Both the position numbers and the translations under genes were made by a program. A stretch of 64,000 nt of DNA from Chaetomium olivaceum (lineage: Eukaryota; Ascomycota; Sordariomycetes; Sordariales; Chaetomiaceae), in contig JAYWVB010000005.1 in the NCBI GenBank assembly GCA_039881045.1, positions 1,116,001 to 1,180,000 of the forward strand, written 5' to 3'. The notes under the pieces are model-generated. The model was not told the origin of the DNA. It made no database searches and saw only the letters and a program-made list of their open reading frames with translations. Below, one piece after another: positions 42,847-52,028 of this stretch. Within the stretch, counting starts at the first letter, position 1; each line of letters starts with the position of its first letter.

Positions 42847-43447
42847 ATGAAGTCGTTGCGGTCCATGTTTGCCGCAGCCCTTGCAGCGGGCACGTTGTGG
42901 TGTCACGCTGTCAACGCAACTCCAACACCATCTCGGAGCTCGGCAACGTCGGTAGTGATCAAAAGCGAGGCTCCGGCCTGTGCTGACGGTGCCACTATTG
43001 AGGATCTATGGCTGGTCAAACAGGTCAATGTGACGCACACGACTGACCTGCTGGTCGAGCCCGGGAGCGCCTCTTGGACAGTCACCAACACACTGACAAA
43101 CATCACCGAACGCGTCACCTGCAGCTTGCGTGCCAACTACATTTGTGAAATGAATGGTACCCCGGAAGACGACACCTTTCACATATGGCTACAAATCAAT
43201 CTGAATATAGCAGTATTCACATTCAATCAGTCTGTCCCTTGCGGAAGCGAGACGGCCTCGGGGTATGTGCTCCGCCATTAACCCACTGTCTTTTAGGGTT
43301 AATTGTTAACAACGTCCCACTTGTGCCAGAACTGCCTATGCCATTGGAATGGCGGAGGTGTATCTAGTATGCGGTGAGGGAAACATTTCGTGTTCTGATG
43401 AAGATGACGCGGGCGGATCTGCCAATGGATTGGTAACCGTGGGATGA
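42847..43447 (+). CDS. small secreted AA1-like protein
   Basis: Predicted 177-residue secreted protein from exons 42847-43262 and 43330-43447; the intron starts GTATGT and ends GCCAG and the join keeps frame. The signal peptide is MKSLRSMFAAALAAGTLWCHAVNA. The mature protein has IEDLWLVKQVNV, SASWTVTNTLTNITERVTC, CEMNGTPEDDTFHIWLQ, FTFNQSVPCGSE and, only after splicing, AYAIGMAEVYLVCGEGNISC. The order W / strand / Cys / W / F-strand / Cys matches the small beta-rich AA1-like family known from Alternaria allergen-type and effector-like proteins. Several N-glycosylation sites. It resembles single segments of the three-segment protein at 26358-28008. Intact. Confidence 0.75.
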
Positions 43448-44487
43448 ACTGGTCTCAGACAAGAGGAACAGAGTAGCTGAAGCAAAGCTTCAACGATGAG
43501 TATCTGAGGTGTACAATGTACAGGAAGCGGAGAAGGAACGGTTTCATTTACGGGTTCTCGGGGGAGCGATTGGATGTCACGGTTTGAGCGCGGAGGTAAT
43601 CGTGCATAATCATGCATAGTGGCGTTGTGGCTAACACAGCAGCTTCGCTTCACCCTTACTGTGGCATACGAAGCAGCATGGCACAGTCAGATGCTTGTAG
43701 ATTGTCGGTGGGACTTCGTAGCGAGTCTGGGCAAATTCACTCTCATCTACTTCGCCCATATGGACGTCGAGGACGAGTTGCTCAAGCGGCTAGCCGTAGA
43801 CATTGGCAGCACCTTTGCCGTGAGTACGTTTGACAATCGAGGACGCGCGGCCGTCCGGGAGTTCCTCCCTATAGGCAGCCACAACCCGAAGTCCACCGCC
43901 CATGAGAATGTGCGGACAGGCTTCAGGTGAGGCAGACGGTGTATCTCATCCGTGGGCCTACCCCCAATCCCACTCTGATCATGATGCTCAAAAACTTGGA
44001 ACGTGCAGTTCCGTCTCCGACCCAATTCGAACCCTACCGTGATACCATACCACCCCTCGTTCAACCACCAGCCCTAACTCTGAGACTTTCTTTTACCATC
44101 CCGTTACCGACATTCAACAATCACAATTTCTAGTTTTCCCCCTGCCTCCCTCGAGTCAACCAAGGAGAGTTCGGGGCCCAGTCTTTCAAGACCGGAGTCG
44201 AAAGTTACGAGGACCGAGACATTGGGAGGGCACGGAGGGGTATTGCCAAAATCTGCAACTCAACGGACAGTGGTTGTTAAACAGAAAGGGTTGGCGAAAA
44301 TCGTCTTTGTCTAATCATCTTGGTTTCTTTGATTTTGAACGTGTTAGACTGTTGAAGTAGGGACTTAGGGCTGCTGGGGTAGGGCCCTTGCTAGAAGCAA
44401 CTTGCCAACAAACGGGCCAACATGGCACTGTGTGATATGTGTGCTTGGGTAGGACGAGCAAGATATTGGCATTTAGAATGGACCTAC

Positions 44488-44585
44488 GGTTAGGGTTAGG
44501 CTGGGGTTAGGCTAGGGTCAGGTTAGGATTCGGGTTGCGGTTAGGATTCGGGTCATGGTTAGGATTAGGGTCAATATAGGATCAT
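44488..44585 (+). repeat. degenerate telomere-like (TTAGGG) tract
   Basis: About 100 bp made of GGTTAGGG, GGTTAGG, GCTAGGGTCA, GGATTCGGG and GGATTAGGG units: the fungal telomere repeat TTAGGG with substitutions and indels. Two or three perfect hexamers remain and the rest has drifted. Single TTAGGG copies recur at about 60116, 61052, 62758 and 62885. Confidence 0.7.
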
Positions 44586-44924
44586 GGTTAAGTGTTACCA
44601 GGGTTGAGTGATCCAAGAAGACCACTGTAAGATAATACAAGTATTGAAGAGAAGGATAAGATGAAGAAGCCGCTACGCAAGACGCATACGATGGGGTCAA
44701 AGGAGGTAATGGAGAAGTTGTAATAGGAAGACAAGGAGAAGACGAAGAATACTCCACCCCTAAGTCTCACAAAGTCCAAGTAGTTGATGGAAAAACAAGC
44801 CTAGAAGGGGAAGGGGAGAGAACGCGAAGGACGTTCGGATCAAACGCTTATAGGGCCGAAGGAGGCGATGGAAAAGCAGGTCTAGAAGGACAGTGGCCGG
44901 CTCCTCCTGGATCTCGAGGTCAAA

Positions 44925-45020
44925 CTCGGGAGCTCTGGAGTCGCCGCCAAGGGGAAACCTGATCGGACGAAGCTGGACGCCGTCAGCACTAGAAAGCGGG
45001 TAGCATTCCTCGAGTTTGAC
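44925..45020. repeat. diverged direct repeat, left copy
   Basis: Aligns with 47561-47658: both read TCGGGAGCT.TGG.GT..CCGC, then GAAACCT, GG.CG..GCTGGA, CAGCACTAGA and ATTCCTCGAGTTTGA. In one frame it encodes VSTRKRVAFLEFDGFYTQDI, so it probably derives from a coding sequence. Confidence 0.65.
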
Positions 45021-45443
45021 GGGTTCTATACACAAGACATCGGAACCTGGAATCAGCCAGGTCAGGCTCCGAGAAAAGCCTTAGGTATATACAATGACGC
45101 TTTTGCGTATACCTGTCGTTTTTGACAGATGGAGCTCCCCTCCCAAAGCTGAGCGGCGCAGCTCCAGCACGATATTAATTCCTTGTCAGCTGCCGGGGGA
45201 GTTGGAGGTCTTTGGAGAACTTTGATTGGTTTTACACGGACATTATCTCTCCGTCCATAACGATCTATAGCTAATGATAGACGCTTCCGTCTTGGCTGCA
45301 TCCAGCACAGCCAGCCACCAACAACCATTTAGAAATCACATTGTCTCGCTAGGGTACCTTTATAGTCGTCAAGTCAATGCTCCAACTTCCGGCTTCCAGA
45401 AAGACTCTACTTTATCCCTCAAACATTACCATCTACTAGCACG

Positions 45444-46666
45444 ATGTCCTCGACAGTCCATCCGACCGATGATTTCGGCGTTATAACGACGACCGTTAAC
45501 TACGGCCCCTTAACAACCATCTTCACCCCTCCCCCGAGCTGTTCAACCCTCCTTCTTATAGAGTACGGCGAATTAGCAGCCAAGTACGGATGGTTTGGCT
45601 TTCACGCTAACTGGGGCGTCAAATGCACTACTGATACTAGTAATCATCTCGTCGGAGAAATAGACAGCTCTTGCTTTCCCGAGGGGTGGTTTCGTCTGTG
45701 GCGATCGTCAACGGGCACTGCAACCACGCATGCATTCTCACCCGGCCTTTTCTGCCCGTACGGTTGGGCCACCGTATATACGGTAAATCGGCATGAGGGC
45801 TTTACCTCTTCGTTTTCTTTCTATGGCCTCCAGGATATGTGGGAAATGCTCAAGGCTGGTCAAACAGCAGTGATGTGCTGTCCAACGTAAGTAACGGACA
45901 GACGAGTCTAGTTAGCTAACTAGCTATCTCCGCTACAAAAATTCATATGCTAATTGATAGCGACTAGGGGTTATAAACGTGATACTAGCTTTGGAAACAT
46001 GTGCACATCTACGGCTACTGTTCGCGAGGTTATCACTGGGGTGACGGTTCCTGGCAGCACTTGGCGGGATTGCAATACGATCCGCACAGAGATCACCGTA
46101 TCGGAGTCTTTCAATATAAGGGGGCTCGATGCTACTGGAATTCTTTTAATTCAGGGGGAGCCAACTGGCGCGGCCGACGAGGGCAGCCGAGGGGCACAGA
46201 CCGGCGAGAGCAGCCGAGGGGAGCAGACTAGCGAGGCTAACGAGGGCATCGGAGGGCAGCCGAGTAATGAGGACGATGAAGCATTGTCTCGGCCTGCCCT
46301 TATAGCGATTTGCGTAATCTTGCCCCTTGTCGCCGTTGCCATTGGTATGGGTATATATCTCTACATCCGATGGAGGAAGCGGAAACCGAGCAACCCAAAG
46401 TTATGGGGGATCTTGTGGATCACAGCAGCCTAAACCAGCCAACAACAAACGCCGAGCTTGAGAGCAGCACTAGAGCCGCACATCTCTGGACACACCCCGA
46501 GTTACACGCGGATAACAGCGTTGTAGCTCACGGCCCAGGCAATGGCCCGTCCGAGTTTCGAGGCCACGTCGCAATCTCGGCGGCCGAGCTAAACCCCGAC
46601 GCCGTTCCGACGAGGTGGCACGAACTGCAGGATGCCAACGAACTGAAGGGCTCACCAAATAGGTGA
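45444..46666 (+). CDS. single-pass membrane protein with cysteine-rich ectodomain, one frame break
   Basis: Ascomycete surface-protein layout. Exon 1 (45444 to about 45888) encodes TTIFTPPPSCSTLLL, a Trp/Cys-rich region (CFPEGWFRLWRSS, SPGLFCPYGWATVYTV) and ends at CCPT. The intron begins GTAAGTAACGG and ends GACTAG, giving CCPTGYKRDTSFGNMC. A low-complexity stalk with repeated GEQT/GAQTGESSRG follows, then one membrane helix (LIAICVILPLVAVAIGMGIYLYI) and the basic stop-transfer RWRKRK. Right after this the frame slips by one base (near 46385) and the cytoplasmic tail continues as EQPKVMGDLVDHSSLNQPTT to RWHELQDANELKGSPNR. No signal peptide is visible before exon 1, so an upstream exon may be missing. 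Possible wall-sensor-like protein; not recognised further. Confidence 0.65.
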
Positions 46667-47840
46667 CCTAGAGGAAGCTCCTAATTCAGGGTGTTGTTTA
46701 TGAGCGTATAGAATGTGTTGAATAATCGGATAGGCGAGGAGTAGCCGTGTTTAGTGTGAAAAGTAGTAACCGAATTTCTCATTCCTTGCAGATCGATGTT
46801 GTTAACCGGGTGAAAGGGCTGAGAGGGAATGCCATATCTCCTTAGTACAACTTCCAAAGCATAGTTGGGCCATAATATACCAAACCCATTTTAAACCTTC
46901 TCGGGAATCTTCCAGCTACGATGCAACGAAGATTAAGATATCTTATCCAAACATCCCCCAAAAAATAAGTAACCCTAACGCTACGAGTTTATATAACAAA
47001 TCGCCCTATAGAGCTAGAAGAATACTCTACGTTTGGCACTTTCGATTACAAGTATCTATATTTGAGAAGCCTGAGTACCTTTTCTTTACGTTTAGAGTGG
47101 TGGTTAGTAATATCTGCCTGGGCAGAATGGGATGTTTTACATCAACTAACATTAGAAACAAACCGTTAACTAATACATTTGTCTATAATCCTTCACCACC
47201 AGTCACATATTACCTCTCCACACTATCCCACAGCCATTTACACTCTCACCACGCGAGAATGGTAGAACAGCCGCCTTTAATACTCTCGTAGTGGTCCGCG
47301 GTGTACGGAGCAATGAGTTTCGCCGCATCGAATCCCCAGAGCACAGCGCGGTATTTATGCACCTTCAATACCCATAGCTAAGTCTAGTCGGGTCTCAACG
47401 AGATATAAGCATTAATATGGCCACAACTTAGGCACGCGGGACATCACCACACAGCATGATCTAATGGCAACGTCGTAGAAGGTGCACAGTTCAAGTAATT
47501 AGAAGGGAAACGCCATTAAATTGTGTTGAAATTTAATCCATCTCTTAATGACAAGAGCGAATCCGGGAGCTTTGGTGTTTCCGCTAAGGTCGAAACCTAA
47601 GTGCCGGAGGCTGGATGCCACCAGCACTAGAGAGCAGGTCGGATTCCTCGAGTTTGAAAGGTGCGATAAACAATACGGTAGGTTGCTAGAATGGTCGAGT
47701 AGTTCGAAAAGCTAGCGGGTTCTGCCACGAGCGAGGTGAAAATCCGGGACAAACCTCAAGTGTATAAGGACGCTTGCAAACTACGGATCAATCTATACAA
47801 TGCTGAAAAGCTTCGCAAAGCCGGGTGTGGTCCATGCCCC
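46667..47840. other. AT-rich intergenic region
   Basis: About 1.2 kb, markedly AT-rich from 46850 to 47300. It contains the right copy of the diverged repeat. No intact gene. Confidence 0.45.
47561..47658. repeat. diverged direct repeat, right copy
   Basis: Partner of 44925-45020, same orientation, roughly three quarters identical by eye. The equivalent frame reads TSTREQVGFLEFERC, parallel to STRKRVAFLEFDGF in the left copy. Just beyond it, about 47730-47830, comes RDKPQVYKDACKLRINLYNA, probably a fragment of the same ancestral coding sequence. Confidence 0.65.
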
Positions 47841-48818
47841 TCAGATAATCCCAAACCAGGTCAGCGCTTCCGTCTCGTTAGTTGGCACGACGTGACCGAA
47901 ACCATGACCCCAGATGCCCTGCAGGCGTTCACCATAAATGTACTTGGTTAGCCTGCTTCCTGGGTTGTTCTCCAGCGCCTGAGCCGGGTTGCCAGAGTAG
48001 CCAAATACGCCAGACCACTCCTTGATAGACTCGTTGAAACTGTTAATGTGGAGGGTCGCGTCGACGTCGCCGTGGAAGACCTGCATCTTGGGATACTGGC
48101 CGTTGTAACCGGGATACATGTCGTGGACAGTTGACGCCCATTCCTCTGCCGTGTGGTGGACCTGTCCGCCGGCGCACTGGCTGTTCCAGCCTCTGACCGT
48201 ACCAGTATAAAAGCACCCGGCCGGCTCTCCACTGAACTCAGAGGCGGCCGCAAACAGGTCGGGGTATGCGGCAGCCATGACTTGCTGTTTCGATGTCTCG
48301 TGTTAGCAACACGGCCTCGGAGTGAGCAGTGAACTCGAAGTCGGAGAAATACTAACCGTCATCATAGCACCCGATGACTCGCCCGTCACAAAGACCCGGC
48401 TAGTGTCACCGTTATACTTCTCCAAGGCGTACCTAACCATGTTGGCTAGTCCCGTGCTGTCGCCGCCGCCATCATGGGTCAGCGTCTCCTTGGACGAGAC
48501 ATCCCAACATGCCCCATCGGTGGGCGTTTGGCCGTAGATCAACACGTAGCCGTACTGATCAGCCAACTGGCCATATTTTGTAGTCCCGAAGAAGGCGTTC
48601 GCCGTCCAGGCACAGGCGTGCAGCACCAGCACGACGGGCGGTTTTGCCTGCAGGTTGGCGGGGACATAGATGAACATCTTGATGCCCGATGGGTTATCGC
48701 CAAAGTTTTGCACTTGGGTGAGGGACGCGCGCTTGACGAGCTGGTCTTGCTCGCCGATGACGGCAGCTTGAGCGCCTGCGAGAGCCGTCAGGCCTGCTGC
48801 AAACCCGGAAAGACGCAT
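47841..48818 (-). CDS. acetylxylan esterase, carbohydrate esterase family 1
   Basis: Secreted serine esterase that removes acetyl groups from xylan. Exons 48818-48357 and 48284-47841 give 301 residues; the 72-bp intron (GTTAGT..ACAG) joins MMT to QVMAAAYPD in frame. The signal peptide is RLSGFAAGLTALAGAQA, followed by a short propeptide ending at LVKR, a Kex2-type site. The fold signatures are KPPVVLVLHACAWTANAFFG, the nucleophile Ser148 in VTGESSGAMM (GxSxG), YNGQYPKMQVFHGDVDATLH with the likely catalytic Asp, and the terminal GHGFGHVVP with the catalytic His. Length and motif order match single-domain fungal CE1 enzymes without a cellulose-binding module. A TATA-like sequence lies about 90 bp upstream. 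Confidence 0.92.
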
Positions 48819-49820
48819 TTCGTTTCCTAGCTTCGGTAGGATTCTGAATAAGAGTATGGAGTTGTGAGGAGGACAAAGTAGGCATGAAACAGGAGAGCCT
48901 CGGAGCTGTGTTTATCTATAAAAGCATTATGGCGGATGGTATTGCTCCGGGCGAAAACTGGGCCATGACCATTCAAAACTGAAGAACGAAAGGGGACGCG
49001 TAAAGGACTGGAATCTTGGTTCGCATCGCTCACAGTCCCAGGTATCGTCTTGCAAACATGGGGTCCCTAGCATCAATGTGGCTACCCAGCACTATGCGCT
49101 CCAATAGTGTGGTTCTATGGTTAATGTAACGCTATGTGCGTATAACCGCCCCCAATCCCGCTAGGTTTTGGGTTACGAGCCTTCTTTGTCGATCACTCTA
49201 CGTCGGGTTACACTCGCCGTCACAATTCCGTTCGGGGCGAATCGAGTATTTGATCAGGTAAGCTTTGATATCTGATTCCGTTCATTGGATCTCAACACCT
49301 TGAATCTTGTATAGCCCGAAAACTCAGGGCTGCGTCTTTTTATGCGTTGATCCGTTTTATCAAGCGTGTTGTAGTGGCTTGTAAAGGTTGTCTCGCGATC
49401 CAAAGAAGAGCTCGCAGGGTCAGGTAGCACTGGTAGCCGTGTTTTAAAAAGGTAGCATGGCAACGGCGAGGCTCTAACAACACGACCTCCAATACCTGGT
49501 AATATTAAAATACTAGTCCTGAACCTCCGCGATAAAGCTAGAGAGTCCCGGAAGCAGCAGAATCAAAATTGCTGGTATAGAGGTATTCAAGGTATACAGT
49601 TTATTATTCATCGGCAATCTCGCTATGAATTGACTCAGGGGCTATCGCGCGTCGTTTGCTATAAGAAGCCTCGCTCACCAGCATTTGCTAGAGGTGATAA
49701 ATGAGTAATCATCAGAGGGCATTGATGTTTTGTTTATCCCATGCTGATCAAATGGTGAAAACTTAATCCATATTGGGTTGAGAAAGAATCGAGGCCGTTA
49801 CACAGTGCGTGAAACGATAA
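48819..49820. other. intergenic region
   Basis: About 1 kb upstream of the esterase. No gene is supported in this stretch. Confidence 0.4.
48909..48921 (-). promoter_or_regulatory. TATA-like box of the acetylxylan esterase
   Basis: On the minus strand the sequence reads TTTTATAGATAAA, about 90-100 bp before the ATG at 48818. Confidence 0.4.
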
Positions 49821-52028
49821 CGATTCCGGAAATTCAAACCCCACCTCCACCGCATCAACAACCGAAACCACAACCACAAGCCACTATTTTCGCAAACCAC
49901 AATCAGACTGGTTTCAGTCGGATCAGATCGTTTCCGGCACCGCCGAGAACACCGCAATGAAATTACCGACTTCGACGAGGAGCGCAATACAGCTGAGAGG
50001 CTGACCGAGGCACTGGCGACCCAAAAGTCCGCGGCGCAAACGGCGAAAGGCCCAGTGGCTGAGAGAGCGGTCGAATTGCCAGCGGCCGAAGCACCAGCGG
50101 TTGAAAGACCAGCGACAGGGACGCCAGCAGCCGAAGGGTCAGTTGTGGTGGTCGAACTTTACACAATACGTGCTACCGCCCGCGAGGAGTTTCGAACGGT
50201 CCCGCCTAAGGTCGAAGAGGACGATCAGCCGGAAGTGCAAGACGACAGTGACGACCCTTTCGTCGAAACTGGTGCGGACGACAGCGAGAGCGATTATCCA
50301 CCACCCCCACGCGCGCAGACCCAGCGCAAACCGGCGCGACGGGGCCGGGGACCGCGTAGTAACGCCAGCAACGACGAGCTAACAGTTCACAACGGGTCCT
50401 TACAGTTCAAGGACGCTCCAATCGAGTTAACCGCGAGACTAAGGCGCCTCGTGCGGGAAACACCGCGGATTGCCAAGCAAACACAGCGATGGCTGACCAA
50501 CAAGCGGCCAATGGTCCCCGGACTCACCGATATCCAAGCTCTCCTCCCAAGAATACCCCTCGGACCTCACTAGACGGTTAAGGACCGTGATACTGTGGAT
50601 CGGGACTGGCTGAGGTACTACCAAAGGGGCCAACTACTCAACGTTACAGGAAACAAAGAGCTCCTCACGCTTTACAAGTATTCCCTGCGACTAATGCGAT
50701 ACCTCCCCGAAGACATCATCAGTTACCGATTCGACCTCGCATATGACGTCGACCAGAACCGCGCCCTTGCTAGAGGTCAGAGGCCGGTCTAGAGCGCGCC
50801 GTTCTACAGATCCTTGACAGCGCTCATGGTACATCCCATATGGAATGGCAGCACGGCCCTGGCTGCCGCAATCCAGTACACCGTCATTGTTGATACCAAT
50901 GATAACAGCCCATAGGATATAGAGGTGCGGGGACGCCACGGCTTCCTAACCGAGCTGCTCAAACGCAAAAGACTACAACCCAACCGGAACGCCGTCGAAC
51001 TTCGCCGGCAGCTACACAAGGAGTTGCCCGCCTCCGAGCTCGACAAATTTAACCGCAATACCGGCGTCGACCCCTCGCCCTGGGATGCCCTGTTCCAGGC
51101 TATCGCGAAGATGGCAAAGTCCGAGCGTTCAGGCGAACCCCGGGCCCCCGCGCCCCAGGCAGTCCGCAGTGCATCTGAACCATTCCTGGTCCACCGCCGC
51201 CATCTCGAGCTTATCGAAAAGGGACTCGACTCCATGGCCCATATCGGATTTCTTTATTTCTTGCCGCTCGATGTCTATGGTCGCGGAATCCACGGCCGCC
51301 GGTCTGCTAAAGACTACTCGCTGGCCAAAGATCTACCCGCCCTCCGCGAATACAGTATCATCTGCGAGCGCGAAAGACTTGCCTAGAAGGCAAAACTAGC
51401 CAAGGCCTCACGCGGGACTCTCGGCAACCCTCCGGCTGATGGTACACAGGCTGACGGCGAAGTTGTCATTCAGACCTCTAAAGAACCCGAGGTTCCCAAT
51501 ACGCAACACCGCGATGAACTTCAGGTTCCCCACATAAAGGAGGACGAGGGAACTGGCACTGCTGTTGAAGAGGAAGGGATTCCCGAAACCCAATATACCC
51601 TCCGAGGTCAGAAGAGACAGGGACCCTCGGAAACCAACCCCACTTCGTCGGATAACCCACGGAAACGCGCCCGCTCCGAGAACCCTTTGTCGCCTCAGGA
51701 GCGGCCACAGAACCAACTGGCATTGAGGGCTCTATCCGAAAGTCCCGGTGGCTGTGTTGACATTTTCGACATTGATACTGCGCCAACGATTAGCCGTCGT
51801 GTCAATGAGAGCCCAATCGACTCAGCTCAGACCGAGGGAGAAGACATGGAGCTCGGCAAAGGCGATGCCGCTCCCCAGCAGAGCCAGCCCGACGACGAGG
51901 ACGAGATAACCAGCCCTGAAGCCGACTACAATCCGCGTTGGTACTTGTCTCACAGCACCCGTGATGCTGACGACGATTTCTTCGGATATCAGGAGAGGCC
52001 GGCAGTTAGGTTACCTCCACTACGATAG
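49821..52028 (+). pseudogene. decayed long reading frame with four in-frame TAG codons
   Basis: One frame stays protein-like for about 2.2 kb and is interrupted only by TAG at 50571, 50790, 50913 and 51384, with no frameshift among them. The text has Ala/Pro/Glu-rich repeats (ELPAAEAPAVERPATGTPAA), an acidic stretch, ELTARLRRLVRETPRIAKQT, WLTNKRPMVPGLTDIQALLP, DWLRYYQRGQLLNVTGNKEL, then GRHGFLTELLKRKRLQPNRN, GIHGRRSAKDYSLAKDLPAL and a polar, acidic C-terminus with PRKRARSENPLSPQ, a nuclear-localisation-like element. All four stops could come from CAG by one C-to-T change in a CpA context, the preferred RIP target. I recognise no domain; it could be a host gene or an element's first ORF. The true 5' end is unclear because the frame is also closed by TAA at 49818. 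Confidence 0.6.

Larger units (their letters stand above)
43448..45443. other. intergenic region with telomere-like tract and repeat relic
   Basis: About 2 kb. A 104-codon open frame at 43619-43930 (LTVAYEAAWHSQMLVDCRWD...) has no recognisable family. The telomere-like tract and the repeat at 44925-45020 are listed separately. Nothing else is supported. Confidence 0.4.

Noticed and set aside
43619..43930. 104-codon frame between the AA1-like gene and the telomere-like tract
   Set aside because: Protein-like composition in part, but no start context, splice sites or family resemblance; left inside the intergenic entry.
47736..47951. 71-codon plus-strand frame reading RDKPQVYKDACKLRINLYNA
   Set aside because: Its end overlaps the esterase gene on the other strand and it has no complete domain; treated as a fragment next to the diverged repeat.
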